From Polaribacter sp. NJDZ03 (lineage in GTDB: Bacteria > Bacteroidota > Bacteroidia > Flavobacteriales > Flavobacteriaceae): a DNA stretch of 64,000 nucleotides. Both the position numbers and the translations under genes were made by a program. Shown piece after piece: positions 1-9,062 of the stretch. The stretch covers positions 1,959,501 through 2,023,500 of the forward strand of contig NZ_CP079195.1 in assembly GCF_019263805.1 (NCBI RefSeq), written 5' to 3'. Position 1 is the stretch's first letter, and each line of letters opens with the position of its first letter. The notes beneath the pieces are model-generated. The model had not been told where the DNA came from. It saw nothing but the letters and a program-made list of their open reading frames with translations, and searched no databases.

Positions 1-1
1 A

Positions 2-382
2 AGAAGAAATAATAGCGCAAGCGTAAACAACAATACAAATAGTAGAAACAACAGGCAAGTTGTAGTTGTAAGAAAAGCATCAACACCTTCTACTACTAGA
101 AGCTCTAATTCATCAACAAATAGAAGTACTAGCAGAGCTGCAACAACTAGAAGCTCAAGTTCTACAAAAAATACATCAACAAGAAGTAGAACCAATACTT
201 CTAGCAGAAGTAACAATACCTATACACCATCTACAAGAAGTTCGTCTTCATCTAGATCATCATCTACAAGAAGTACTCCAACTAGGTCTTCATCAACAAG
301 AAGCACACCAACTAGAAGTTCTTCAACCAGAAGCAGTAGCTCTAGTAGTTCTTCTTCATCCTCATCTAGAAGAAGAGGCTAA
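2..382 (+). CDS. C-terminal part of a Ser/Arg/Thr/Asn-rich basic protein (5' end outside window)
   Basis: An open frame runs from the window edge to a TAA just before the porin gene, giving 126 residues without a start. The sequence is low complexity, almost entirely S, R, T and N, with a degenerate 11-residue repeat (STRSTPTRSSS) near positions 80-115, a run of serines and a final RRRG. Flavobacterial genes in this position often have a signal peptide and folded N-terminus followed by a disordered basic tail; only the tail is visible here. The downstream porin starts 42 nt later on the same strand, so the two may be co-transcribed. No function can be assigned. Confidence 0.7.
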   Translation, partial: RRNNSASVNNNTNSRNNRQVVVVRKASTPSTTRSSNSSTNRSTSRAATTRSSSSTKNTSTRSRTNTSSRSNNTYTPSTRSSSSSRSSSTRSTPTRSSSTRSTPTRSSSTRSSSSSSSSSSSSRRRG

Positions 383-424
383 GAAAGTTTTACAATCTTT
401 AAAAGGTAACAAACAAATACTAGT

Positions 425-1816
425 ATGAAAAAAATTATAACGATAGCTTTTTTATTCGCAGCATCAGTTACGTCTTATTCTCAATCTTTAAGATACCAAG
501 ATTTAGGTGTCTTATTTTCTAAAAATGATGATAATGGTTCTGCTCGTTTTACATCTATGAGTGGTGCTTTTGGCGCACTAGGTGGAGATGTTTCTGCAAT
601 GAGTATTAACCCAGCAGGTATTTCTGTATTTACAAATAGCTTTTTTACAGGAACTATAAACTCTAGAAACACAGATATTTCTGCAAAATTTGGAGACGCT
701 AACTTTAACGATAGAAGAAAGACGACAACTGATAATAAATATTTCAACCTTTCTCACGCCGGTGCTGTATTAGTTTTTGACAGTGCTTACAGATCTGACT
801 GGAATAAGTTTGCAATTGGTTTTAACTATAGAATTACGAACGATTTTGAAAACAGTTTTTCTGCACAAGGAAATGAAGCCGTTACTAGATTTGACACAAA
901 CCCTCGTGATCTAAGTAACAAATACAATTTCACAGATGGTCAGCAATTCAATACAAATTACAACGGAGAAACAACAGAGTTAAACATCGCTTTTTCATCA
1001 GTTCATAAAAATAAATTATATGTAGGTTTAGGTCTTAATTTTTATGATTTAAATTTCACTCAAAAATCTATTTTAACTGAATTTAATAGTGATAAAGTCG
1101 CTAATATTTTAGACGTAGAATTATATCAAGAAAACCTTACGTCAGGAACCGGCTTCTCTGCAAACGCAGGTTTTATTTACAAAGCTAGTGAAAGTTTTAG
1201 ATTTGGTTTAGCTTACCAAACACCAACTTGGTATACAGAAATCTTACAAGACACAAATTACAACCAAGATAGTGATATTGATATTGGAGAAACAGCTTTT
1301 TTCCCGGATGAAGTTTACTCCTTTTCAGAAAACAATCCCCGTCAATTTATATCTTATAAATTAAAAACACCTAGTAAAGTTACTGCAAGTGCGGCTTTTA
1401 TTTTTGGGAAGGATGGTTTAATCAGTTTAGATTACATCAACAGAAATTATAAAAACATAAAATTATCTAACGGTGAATTTATAAAAGAAAATGATTTTTT
1501 TGAAAACGACTTAAGAAACACACATTCTTTTAATTTAGGTACAGAATGGCGCATAGATAGAATAAGTGTAAGAGGTGGTTATAAATTTGAGCAAGATCCT
1601 AGCAAATCATCTATAGCCTCAGATAATTTAAAAGGATATTCTTTAGGTGCAGGTTACAACTTTGGGAATATGAAACTAGACTTTTCTTTTAGTAACAATA
1701 ATAGAACCGGTGTGTATAACTTATACTCAAACCTTAATACAGAACCAAGCGTAAACCCATCAGAATTAAAAATAGACAATAAAACAATTACGGCATCAAT
1801 TAGCTTTAATTTGTAA
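425..1816 (+). CDS. Outer membrane transport protein, OmpP1/FadL/TodX-like (often labelled hemin receptor)
   Basis: The 463-aa product begins with a clear signal peptide ending near residue 20 (SYSQS). It continues with the MSGAFGALGGDVSAMSINPAGI segment type found near the N-terminus of FadL/TodX-like porins, whose plug region contains an NPAG motif. The rest alternates short polar and aromatic strands and ends in a phenylalanine-containing beta strand (ITASISFNL), as expected of an outer membrane barrel. It probably moves hydrophobic molecules across the outer membrane; the substrate cannot be read from sequence, and the hemin label common in databases is weakly founded. A strong hairpin terminator follows. 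Confidence 0.8.
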   Translation: MKKIITIAFLFAASVTSYSQSLRYQDLGVLFSKNDDNGSARFTSMSGAFGALGGDVSAMSINPAGISVFTNSFFTGTINSRNTDISAKFGDANFNDRRKTTTDNKYFNLSHAGAVLVFDSAYRSDWNKFAIGFNYRITNDFENSFSAQGNEAVTRFDTNPRDLSNKYNFTDGQQFNTNYNGETTELNIAFSSVHKNKLYVGLGLNFYDLNFTQKSILTEFNSDKVANILDVELYQENLTSGTGFSANAGFIYKASESFRFGLAYQTPTWYTEILQDTNYNQDSDIDIGETAFFPDEVYSFSENNPRQFISYKLKTPSKVTASAAFIFGKDGLISLDYINRNYKNIKLSNGEFIKENDFFENDLRNTHSFNLGTEWRIDRISVRGGYKFEQDPSKSSIASDNLKGYSLGAGYNFGNMKLDFSFSNNNRTGVYNLYSNLNTEPSVNPSELKIDNKTITASISFNL

Positions 1817-1833
1817 ACAACAACATATTTCAT

Positions 1834-1880
1834 AAAAAATCCGCTTGTAGATACAACTAGTATCCGCAAGCGGATTTTTA
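1834..1880 (+). terminator. Rho-independent terminator after the FadL-like porin gene
   Basis: AAAAATCCGCTTG pairs with CAAGCGGATTTTT across a 19-nt loop and ends in a T run. It separates the porin transcript from the nfu-type gene downstream. Confidence 0.8.
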
Positions 1881-1920
1881 TTTAACATATCAAAAACAAT
1901 TCTATCTCCCTTTTTTCCCT

Positions 1921-1928
1921 TAATTTTG
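1921..1928 (+). promoter_or_regulatory. Bacteroidota -7 box (TAATTTTG) for the Nfu gene
   Basis: TAATTTTG fits the TAnnTTTG consensus and is followed by GCA, a common flavobacterial start-site context, 20 nt before the ATG. No clear TTG -33 element is visible. Confidence 0.55.
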
Positions 1929-1947
1929 CAAATCAATATTTAGCACC

Positions 1948-2853
1948 ATGCAAGACGTAAAAATAACAGTTCAAGAAACTACAAACAATACCATTATAAA
2001 ATTTAATACCAATCAAATTTTAATCAATGGAGGAAGTTATGAATATAATAATATAGATGAAGCTAAAAACTCACCTTTAGCACAAGAATTATTCTACTTA
2101 CCTTTTGTAAAAAAGATTTTTATTACCGCAAACTTTATTGCTGTACAACGTTATGACATTTTAGAATGGATAGATGTACAAGAAGAAGTTAAAGAACAAA
2201 TTGAAGCTTATTTAAATGACAATGGCGTTGTTGTAAACGAATCTCCAACTTCTAAAAAAGAAGCTATAGAGGTTTATGCAGAAGCAACTCCAAACCCATC
2301 TGTAATGAAATTTGGAAGCAGCAAATCTTTAACACAAACAGATGTTGAATATAAAAATATAGATGAAGCTAGCAAATCATCTCCTTTAGCACAAGCAATT
2401 TTTAATTTCCCTTTTGTAAAGGAAGTATTTATTTCTGACAATTATGTTTCAGTTACCAAATACGATATGGTAGAATGGAATGATGTGTATGCAGAAGTAA
2501 GAACTTTTATTCGTGAATATTTAGTTTCTGGAAAAACGATTATTAAAGAATTACCTACAGAAGAAAAATTAGCTTCAGAAAGTAAAGTTGCTGAACCACA
2601 AGTAGCATTAGAAGGAATTTCTGCACAAATTTCAGATATTTTAGATGAATACATTAAGCCTGCAGTTGCAAGTGATGGTGGTAATATCGCTTTTCGTTCT
2701 TATGATGAAGAAAACAAAATAGTACGTGTAGTTTTACAAGGTGCCTGTAGTGGTTGCCCATCTTCTACCGCTACTTTAAAAAACGGAATAGAAAGCTTAC
2801 TAAAAGAAATGTTACCAAATCAGATTAACGAAGTAGTAGCAATTAACGGATAA
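1948..2853 (+). CDS. NifU/Nfu-family iron-sulfur cluster scaffold with two N-terminal Nfu_N-like domains
   Basis: This 301-aa protein is an Fe-S cluster carrier. The C-terminal NifU domain (about 225-301) carries the cluster-binding CxxC in GACSGCPSS. Two related Nfu_N-like domains precede it, about residues 4-90 and 98-190. They share the pattern YxNIDEAxxSPLAQxxFxxPFVKxxFI; only the second keeps the TPNPSVMKF motif usual at the start of this domain, so the first looks like a diverged duplicate. It probably assembles or delivers 4Fe-4S clusters in the cytoplasm. It stands in its own unit after a terminator, upstream of menG/ubiE. Confidence 0.88.
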   Translation: MQDVKITVQETTNNTIIKFNTNQILINGGSYEYNNIDEAKNSPLAQELFYLPFVKKIFITANFIAVQRYDILEWIDVQEEVKEQIEAYLNDNGVVVNESPTSKKEAIEVYAEATPNPSVMKFGSSKSLTQTDVEYKNIDEASKSSPLAQAIFNFPFVKEVFISDNYVSVTKYDMVEWNDVYAEVRTFIREYLVSGKTIIKELPTEEKLASESKVAEPQVALEGISAQISDILDEYIKPAVASDGGNIAFRSYDEENKIVRVVLQGACSGCPSSTATLKNGIESLLKEMLPNQINEVVAING

Positions 2854-2921
2854 ACTTGTAATACGCACTATGCTTTGGGCAAAACGCTTAAAGCAAAGTG
2901 CTAAAGCTTAAAGCAAAAATA

Positions 2922-3653
2922 ATGTCAGCAGAAAAAATAAACCCTTACAAAGATTCTAAATTAGGCAAAAAAGAGCAAGTTGCTCAAATGTTTGATAATA
3001 TTTCTGAAAATTACGATGGCTTAAACAGAGTAATTTCTTTAGGAATTGATGTTAAATGGCGTAAAAAAGTTGTGAATATTGTTGGCAAAAACAACCCGAA
3101 ACAAATTTTAGACATTGCTACAGGCACTGGAGATTTAGCTATTATGATGGCTGCTTTAAACCCAGATAGAATTGTAGGTTTAGATATTTCTGAAGGAATG
3201 CTGGAAGTAGGAAATCAAAAAATTGCAAAAGCAAATCTTTCTGATAAAATAGAAATGATTGTTGGCGATTCTGAAGAAATGCCTTTTGCAGACAATACTT
3301 TTGATGCAATTACAGTTTCTTTTGGTGTTCGAAATTTCGCTAATTTAAATAAAGGTATTAAAGAAATAGCTAGAGTATTAAAACCAACCGGTGTTTTGGT
3401 TATTTTAGAAACTTCTAATCCAACAAAATTCCCTTTTAAGCAAGGTTATAAATTATATACTAACTTATTTTTACCTGTTGTCGGTAAATTATTCTCTAAA
3501 GATAAAGTTGCCTACTCTTATTTATCAGAATCTGCAAATTCTTTTCCTTTTGGAGAAGCGTTCAACAATATTTTACAAAAAAATGGGTTTAGACATACAG
3601 AAGATACACCAGTAACTTTTGGAGTTGCTACAATTTATACTGCAAGTAAATAA
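2922..3653 (+). CDS. ubiE/menG: Demethylmenaquinone methyltransferase
   Basis: SAM-dependent C-methyltransferase that makes menaquinone from demethylmenaquinone, the respiratory quinone step expected in Bacteroidota. The 243-aa chain shows the UbiE family signatures: [20 protein letters not shown], the SAM-binding [21 protein letters not shown], and the [13 protein letters not shown] segment. The ATG beginning MSAEKIN is preferred over a GTG eight codons upstream, because that GTG lies in a repetitive intergenic stretch and adds only a poorly conserved basic extension. Stop and next start are 1 nt apart, so it is translationally adjacent to porT, a gene order conserved in many Bacteroidota. 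Confidence 0.95.
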   Translation: MSAEKINPYKDSKLGKKEQVAQMFDNISENYDGLNRVISLGIDVKWRKKVVNIVGKNNPKQILDIATGTGDLAIMMAALNPDRIVGLDISEGMLEVGNQKIAKANLSDKIEMIVGDSEEMPFADNTFDAITVSFGVRNFANLNKGIKEIARVLKPTGVLVILETSNPTKFPFKQGYKLYTNLFLPVVGKLFSKDKVAYSYLSESANSFPFGEAFNNILQKNGFRHTEDTPVTFGVATIYTASK

Positions 3654-3654
3654 T

Positions 3655-4371
3655 ATGAGTAAGAAATTTATAATATTCGGTTTTTTCCTTTTAATTTCTA
3701 TTGCTTTTTTTGCGCAAAGAGAAAAAGTAGAATACTTACCTACTTTCGATCAAAGAAAAATACATTATGGTTTTTATCTTGGTTTAAATCAGAATGATTT
3801 TAAATACAGTTTAAATAACGGGACAGAAACAACCTTAGATATTAAATCAACTATGGGCTTTAATGTAGGTCTAATAGCAGATTTACGTTTACACAAAAAT
3901 GTAAATTTACGCTTAGAACCAGGTTTAATGACCAATACAAAAGAGATAACCTATATTAACAAGACAGACCCAACATACTCTTTTCCTAATGGAGATACAA
4001 GAGAGGTAAACTCTACGTATTTACACATCCCTTTAATCTTTAAATTTAGTACAGACAGATATAAAAACATTAGACCTTACGTATTAGGAGGAGTTTCTTA
4101 TGACTATAATTTTTCTAGTAATGAACAAGGTAATGATAACTCTGGAGGACAGTTTAGAACAAAAACAAGTAATTATATGTATGAGGTTGGTGTGGGAATA
4201 GATATTTACTTATACTACTTTAAATTTTCACCTTCCATACGTGGTGTTTTTGCGTTACCTAGTGAATTAAAAGAAGATAACGCCGGCTCTTTTGGAGGAA
4301 CTAGTCCATATACATCACCAATAAACTACTTAGCTACTCGTGGTCTTTTTCTAACACTTTCTTTTGAATAA
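3655..4371 (+). CDS. porT: PorT/SprT-family outer membrane barrel protein of the type IX secretion system
   Basis: The 238-aa product has a signal peptide (MSKKFIIFGFFLLISIAFFA, then Q) and a predicted outer membrane beta-barrel with repeated amphipathic strands such as YGFYLGLNQNDFKYSL and YEVGVGIDIYLYYFKFSPSIRGVF. PorT (SprT in Flavobacterium) is required for type IX secretion and is typically encoded directly downstream of ubiE in Bacteroidota, exactly as here. The start used is the ATG one nucleotide after the menG stop; an in-frame upstream start lies inside menG and is not credible. With gldB and gldC elsewhere in the window it indicates a gliding/T9SS organism. Confidence 0.87.
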   Translation: MSKKFIIFGFFLLISIAFFAQREKVEYLPTFDQRKIHYGFYLGLNQNDFKYSLNNGTETTLDIKSTMGFNVGLIADLRLHKNVNLRLEPGLMTNTKEITYINKTDPTYSFPNGDTREVNSTYLHIPLIFKFSTDRYKNIRPYVLGGVSYDYNFSSNEQGNDNSGGQFRTKTSNYMYEVGVGIDIYLYYFKFSPSIRGVFALPSELKEDNAGSFGGTSPYTSPINYLATRGLFLTLSFE

Positions 4372-4413
4372 AGATTAGCTTATAAACTTATTTTTGTTTG
4401 TAAAAATATATAC

Positions 4414-5145
4414 TTAGTAACTTCTTTTAAATTCACTCAACAAAATAGCTGTTGCAGTGGCAACATTTAAACTTTCTGTTTCTTGAGTATCTCCAAATCT
4501 TGGAATAGAAATTTTATGGGTAATTAAATTTTTAATTTCATTAGAAACACCATTTGCTTCATTTCCCATTATTAAAACCCCTTGTTTAGGCAAATTTGTT
4601 TTGTACACATTTTCGCCATCCATATCTGCTATAAAAGTTGGTTTTTTAGTTTCAGCTAAATATTTAGCTAAATCTACATAACGAATAGATATTCTAGTTA
4701 AAGACCCCATACTTGCTTGCACCACTTTTTGGTTGTAACAATCTACCGTGTCTTTAGAACAAATTAACTCTTCTACTCCAAACCAATCACATAAGCGAAT
4801 AATAGTACCTAAGTTTCCTGGATCATTTATAGCGTCTAAAGCTACTGTTAATCCCTTATCTAAATTAAGTTTTTCATCAGGGATTTTAAAAATACCTAAA
4901 GCCTTATTTGGCGTTTTTAAGTTACTTATTTTCTTTAAGTCAGCTTCAGAAACACGAACTGTTTTTTCTTCTGAAACATCCGAAGAAAAATCATCCGTAC
5001 AAAAAAGCATTTCTAGCTCAAATGAAGAGTTTAAGATTTCTTGCACAACTTTTATACCTTCCGCTATAAATAATTTATGCTTTTGTCTATACTTTTTTTG
5101 AGATAAACTTGTTATTAATTTAAATTGATTTTTTGAGATACTCAT
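4414..5145 (-). CDS. TrmH/SpoU-family RNA 2'-O-methyltransferase
   Basis: A 243-aa methyltransferase of the SPOUT class. An N-terminal substrate-binding region (about 1-85, beginning MSISKNQFKLITSLSQKKYR) is followed by the knotted catalytic domain with the three family motifs: motif 1 NDPGNLGTIIRLCDWFG, motif 2 MGNEANGVS, and motif 3 ISIPRFGDTQETESLNVATA. It probably 2'-O-methylates rRNA or tRNA; the exact nucleotide cannot be told. It is transcribed divergently from tamL with 69 nt between the start codons, and ends tail to tail with porT. Confidence 0.88.
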   Translation of the reverse strand: MSISKNQFKLITSLSQKKYRQKHKLFIAEGIKVVQEILNSSFELEMLFCTDDFSSDVSEEKTVRVSEADLKKISNLKTPNKALGIFKIPDEKLNLDKGLTVALDAINDPGNLGTIIRLCDWFGVEELICSKDTVDCYNQKVVQASMGSLTRISIRYVDLAKYLAETKKPTFIADMDGENVYKTNLPKQGVLIMGNEANGVSNEIKNLITHKISIPRFGDTQETESLNVATATAILLSEFKRSY

Positions 5146-5158
5146 TAATTGATTGTAA

Positions 5159-5191
5159 TTGAAAATAAACCGCCGAAAAATACTATTTTTG
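5159..5191 (+). promoter_or_regulatory. Promoter of tamL (TTG ... TATTTTTG)
   Basis: A TTG and a TATTTTTG box are spaced 22 nt apart, matching the Bacteroidota sigma factor consensus. The box ends 23 nt before the ATG of tamL. This makes an upstream in-frame start (inside the promoter) unlikely and decides the start codon. Confidence 0.6.
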
Positions 5192-5214
5192 AATTTGATA
5201 GCACTGCTAAATTA

Positions 5215-7728
5215 ATGAAAAAACTTTCTTTATCCCTTTTATTCTTGCTCCTTTTAGTTTCATGTAATTCTACAAAGCATGTTGCGGAAGGAAAAAACAT
5301 GCTTACTCAAAATTATATTTATGTAGATAGTGTAAGAAACAAAAGTAGTGATATTCAAAAATACATTTTACAAAAACCCAATCCAAAGTTTTTAAACTTA
5401 CCCGTTGGCTTGTATTTTTACAATATAGGAAACCCAAACAAACCTAAAACACCTGCTACATGGGGAGAAAAAAACCTACGTTCTTATAATTTTATTAAAA
5501 ATGTTTTTTCTGAAAAACAAAGTATTGCATACGCCAAAACTTTTATTGGATTAAATAGATGGTTTTTAAATTACCAGGGGCCCGTTATTGTTAGCGAAAG
5601 AAAAGTAAAAAACACCGAAAACAACTTGTTAACGTATTACAAAAATCAAGGTTATTTTAAATCGAAAGTAACCTCAGAAATCAATAGAGATTCAATTAGT
5701 AAAAAAGCGACTGTAGCATATAGAGTAAATAGAGGAAAACCAACACTGTTAGATACTATCAATTTTAAAATAGAGTCTCTAGTATTAGATTCTATTTATA
5801 AAAGCACCAAGACTCCATCACTCTTAAAAAAAGGAAATCAATATAATGATAAAACCTTTAGAAATGAAGCAAGCAGGGTTTTAAAGCTATTTAGAAATAA
5901 TGGTGTCTATAATTTTACAGAATCTGCTTTGGGGTTTTATGTAGACTCTACAAGAACCGATAACAAAACAAATGTAGATTTCTTAATTTCTGGAAATAGA
6001 CTAAAAGAAACAAACGGAATCTATGTAAATACTCCTTATAAAGTACAAAAAGTAACGGAAGTAAATGTTACTACAGATTATTCTTTTACAAGAAAAGGAG
6101 AACCACTATTAGACTCTTTAAAGTACGAAGGAATTAACTATTTAGGTCATAGAAAAATTAAATACAACCCAAAATACTTATCACAATCAATATTTTTAAA
6201 ACCAGGAAGTATTTACAAAGACACCTTAAGAAATTTAACAAGAAATCATTTAAAATCGCTTAAAAATTTTAAATCTACCAATATCAAATTCACTCCAATT
6301 TCAGGAACTGATAATGAACTAAAAATGGATATCTTTTTAGCACCTATAGAAAAATTTACGTTAGGATTAGAAACAGAAATAACACATTCTAACATTAGAG
6401 AAATTGGTTCTTCTGCAAAGTTTTCTATCACTAATAGAAATGCATTTAGAGGAGCAGAATTACTAAAATTATCATTTTTAGGATCTTACTTTAACTCTAC
6501 CAGTGGACCTGGTTGGGAAATTGGTGCTGATGCTTCTTTAGAAATACCAAGGCTTATTGCCCCTTTTGGTCTAAATAAATTGGTTCCTAAAGAAATGTCT
6601 CCAAGAACCTTGTTTTCTATTGGATCTAGTTTTCAAAAAAACATAGGTTTAGACAGGCAAACATTTACATTTTTGTCTGATTACAAATGGCAGTATAACG
6701 CAAAAAAAACAATTCAATTAGAAGTTTTAAACACGCAATACATACAAAACTTAAACATTACTAGCTATTTTGATATTTACAGCTCAGAGTTTTCAAATTT
6801 AGATAACGTAGCAAAAGCTTACGATACTGCAAATAATATTACTACCAACACTAACCACCCACTTTCTACCAACATATCTACTCAAGTACCAAAAGCATTG
6901 GCTTTTATGAAAACAGTAGCGAATGACACTAGCTTTAAAACAACAAACTCAGATGATTATAATACTGCATTAAATATTTTAAATAGGTACAATATAGTAA
7001 CATCAGATTTCTTAATACCCGTTTTAGCATACACATATACCTACAATAATCAATCTAATTTTAATGACAATAATTTCTCATTCTTTAAAGTAAGAATTGC
7101 AAATTCTGGAAATGCCTTAGGCTTACTATCAAGCAAAAAAAATACAAATAACAAAAAAACACTTGCAAACATACCTCTAGCTCAATATTTTAAAACAGAT
7201 TTAGAGTACAAGAAATTTTGGGATGTAGGCGGAAACTCCGTTTTTGGAATTAGAACTTTCTTAGGAGCAATTATTCCTTATGACAATTCTGATATCCCTT
7301 TTACAAAAAGTTATTTTGCCGGAGGATCTAATGATATTAGAGCTTGGCAAACTTATGAATTAGGACCTGGAAGCAGAAATACTGGTCTAGAATTTAATGT
7401 AGGAAGCCTTAAATTTTTAACCAGTGCAGAATACAGATTTGATGTAGTTAGCAAATTAAAAGGAGCTTTATTTATTGATGCTGGTAATATTTGGGACATT
7501 ACTGGTTCTAACTTTGTAGATGAAGAGTCTAAATTTAATAATGTATCATCTCTAAAAGATATTGCCGTAGGTTCTGGTTTTGGAGCAAGATTAGATTTTA
7601 GTTTTTTAATTTTACGTTTAGATGTTGGTTTTAAAACTTACGAGCCATATTTAGCTGGTAACAAATGGCTTAAAAACTACAACTTTGCCAATGCTGTTTA
7701 TAATATAGGTATTAACTACCCTTTCTAA
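5215..7728 (+). CDS. tamL: Translocation and assembly module lipoprotein TamL (BamA/TamA-like, Omp85 superfamily)
   Basis: The 837-aa product starts with a lipoprotein signal (MKKLSLSLLFLLLLVSC, lipobox Cys about residue 17). POTRA-like segments follow (about 30-380), then a C-terminal Omp85 barrel (about 390-837) containing the FAGGSNDIRAWQTYELGPG motif and ending in an outer membrane strand (NAVYNIGINYPF). TamL replaces TamA in Bacteroidota and works with the inner membrane protein TamB in outer membrane assembly. Unlike TamA, it is lipid-anchored. No tamB is adjacent here. The position beside a TrmH methyltransferase, divergently transcribed, is familiar from related genomes. Confidence 0.87.
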   Translation: MKKLSLSLLFLLLLVSCNSTKHVAEGKNMLTQNYIYVDSVRNKSSDIQKYILQKPNPKFLNLPVGLYFYNIGNPNKPKTPATWGEKNLRSYNFIKNVFSEKQSIAYAKTFIGLNRWFLNYQGPVIVSERKVKNTENNLLTYYKNQGYFKSKVTSEINRDSISKKATVAYRVNRGKPTLLDTINFKIESLVLDSIYKSTKTPSLLKKGNQYNDKTFRNEASRVLKLFRNNGVYNFTESALGFYVDSTRTDNKTNVDFLISGNRLKETNGIYVNTPYKVQKVTEVNVTTDYSFTRKGEPLLDSLKYEGINYLGHRKIKYNPKYLSQSIFLKPGSIYKDTLRNLTRNHLKSLKNFKSTNIKFTPISGTDNELKMDIFLAPIEKFTLGLETEITHSNIREIGSSAKFSITNRNAFRGAELLKLSFLGSYFNSTSGPGWEIGADASLEIPRLIAPFGLNKLVPKEMSPRTLFSIGSSFQKNIGLDRQTFTFLSDYKWQYNAKKTIQLEVLNTQYIQNLNITSYFDIYSSEFSNLDNVAKAYDTANNITTNTNHPLSTNISTQVPKALAFMKTVANDTSFKTTNSDDYNTALNILNRYNIVTSDFLIPVLAYTYTYNNQSNFNDNNFSFFKVRIANSGNALGLLSSKKNTNNKKTLANIPLAQYFKTDLEYKKFWDVGGNSVFGIRTFLGAIIPYDNSDIPFTKSYFAGGSNDIRAWQTYELGPGSRNTGLEFNVGSLKFLTSAEYRFDVVSKLKGALFIDAGNIWDITGSNFVDEESKFNNVSSLKDIAVGSGFGARLDFSFLILRLDVGFKTYEPYLAGNKWLKNYNFANAVYNIGINYPF

Positions 7729-7789
7729 AATTAGAATAAAACCTATAACGTTTTCGTTATTTTATGCTTACATTCAGCCGTATTTTTAG

Positions 7790-7797
7790 TACTTTTG
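7790..7797 (+). promoter_or_regulatory. -7 box (TACTTTTG) upstream of fbaA
   Basis: TACTTTTG matches TAnnTTTG and sits 30 nt before the aldolase ATG, within the 99-nt spacer after tamL. A convincing -33 TTG is not visible. Confidence 0.4.
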
Positions 7798-7827
7798 ATG
7801 GGTAATTAATGATTAAAATAAACAAAC

Positions 7828-8895
7828 ATGAGTCATAATATAAAGCCAGGTGTTGCAACTGGATCAGAAGTTCAAGCTATTTTTAAATACGCAAAAGAAA
7901 AAGGATTTGCTTTACCAGCAGTAAATGTTATTGGATCTAATACAATTAACGGTGTTTTAGAAACAGCAAGAGACTTAAATGCTCCGGTAATTATTCAGTT
8001 TTCTAACGGTGGTGCACAATTTAACGCAGGAAAAGGTTTATCTAACGAAGGTGAAAAAGCTGCCATTGCTGGTGGTATTGCTGGTGCAAAACATGTACAT
8101 GAATTAGCGGTTGCTTATGGAGTTCCTGTTATTTTACATACAGACCACTGTGCTAAAAAATTATTACCTTGGATAGACGGATTATTAGATGCTTCAGAAA
8201 AACATTTCGAAGAAACTGGTAAACCTCTTTATAGCTCTCACATGATCGATTTATCTGAAGAGCCTTTAGAAGAAAACATTGAGATTTGTAAAACATATTT
8301 AGCTCGTATGAGTAAAATGGGTATGACTTTAGAAATTGAATTAGGTATTACAGGTGGTGAAGAAGACGGTGTTGACAACAGTGATGTTGATGAGTCTAAA
8401 TTATACACACAACCAGAAGAAGTTGCTTATGCTTATGAAGAGCTTTCTAAAGTAAGTGATAAATTTACAATTGCTGCAGCTTTTGGTAACGTTCATGGTG
8501 TTTATAAACCAGGAAACGTAAAATTAACTCCAAAAATCTTAAAAAATTCTCAAGAATTTATTACTAAGAAATATGGTGTTGAAGAAAATCATATCGATTT
8601 TGTATTTCACGGAGGATCTGGTTCTACATTAGAAGAAATTAGAGAAGCTATTGGTTACGGTGTTATTAAAATGAACATTGATACAGATATGCAATATGCT
8701 TTTATGAGCGGAATTAGAGATTATATGGGAGAAAAAGCAGATTATTTAAAATCTCAAATTGGAAGCCCTGATGGTCCTGAATCTCCAAACAAAAAATATT
8801 ACGATCCAAGAAAATGGTTACGTGAAGGTGAAGCTACTTTTATTGCACGTTTAAAACAAGCATTCTCGGACTTAAACAATGTAGATACTTTATAA
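7828..8895 (+). CDS. fbaA: Class II fructose-bisphosphate aldolase
   Basis: Zinc-dependent aldolase of glycolysis and gluconeogenesis, splitting fructose-1,6-bisphosphate into two triose phosphates. The 355-aa length and motifs fit the long class IIA type: HTDHCAKKLLPWIDGLL (zinc ligand and catalytic Asp), EIELGITGGEEDGVDN, AAFGNVHGVYKPGNV, the phosphate-binding FVFHGGSGS, and NIDTDMQYAF. A hairpin terminator directly follows. The gluconeogenic partner Fbp is encoded about 24 kb downstream. Confidence 0.96.
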   Translation: MSHNIKPGVATGSEVQAIFKYAKEKGFALPAVNVIGSNTINGVLETARDLNAPVIIQFSNGGAQFNAGKGLSNEGEKAAIAGGIAGAKHVHELAVAYGVPVILHTDHCAKKLLPWIDGLLDASEKHFEETGKPLYSSHMIDLSEEPLEENIEICKTYLARMSKMGMTLEIELGITGGEEDGVDNSDVDESKLYTQPEEVAYAYEELSKVSDKFTIAAAFGNVHGVYKPGNVKLTPKILKNSQEFITKKYGVEENHIDFVFHGGSGSTLEEIREAIGYGVIKMNIDTDMQYAFMSGIRDYMGEKADYLKSQIGSPDGPESPNKKYYDPRKWLREGEATFIARLKQAFSDLNNVDTL

Positions 8896-8916
8896 GAGTT
8901 ATCTTAAAAATATTTT

Positions 8917-8955
8917 TAAAAAGCACTTTGATTAAAATCAAAGTGCTTTTTTTTT
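8917..8955 (+). terminator. Terminator after fbaA
   Basis: AAAAGCACTTTGAT pairs with ATCAAAGTGCTTTT, followed by nine or more T residues. A textbook intrinsic terminator. Confidence 0.85.
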
Positions 8956-8998
8956 ATGAGTTTAGAGATCAAAAAGGATACTTTTAAGAAAAAACTTT

Positions 8999-9006
8999 TA
9001 CATTTG
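8999..9006 (+). promoter_or_regulatory. -7 box (TACATTTG) of accD
   Basis: TACATTTG followed by CGG lies 56 nt before the accD start, after the fbaA terminator, so accD has its own promoter. Confidence 0.5.
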
Positions 9007-9062
9007 CGGTTCTAATTTTTTTTTACATAAATTTAGAAATAACCTAAAACACAACAACTAGT

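Noticed and set aside
241..345. Repeated TCATCAACAAGAAG stretch considered as a CRISPR array
   Set aside because: It is an in-frame low-complexity coding repeat of about 11 codons with no spacers.
2898..2921. GTG start eight codons upstream for menG/ubiE
   Set aside because: It lies in a repetitive spacer (words such as GCTTAAAGCAAA) and adds a basic stretch not typical of the family; the ATG at 2922 gives a standard N-terminus.
5149..5214. Upstream in-frame start for tamL
   Set aside because: The extension would overlap a good promoter (TTG, 22 nt, TATTTTTG) and would hide the lipoprotein signal peptide, which begins at 5215.
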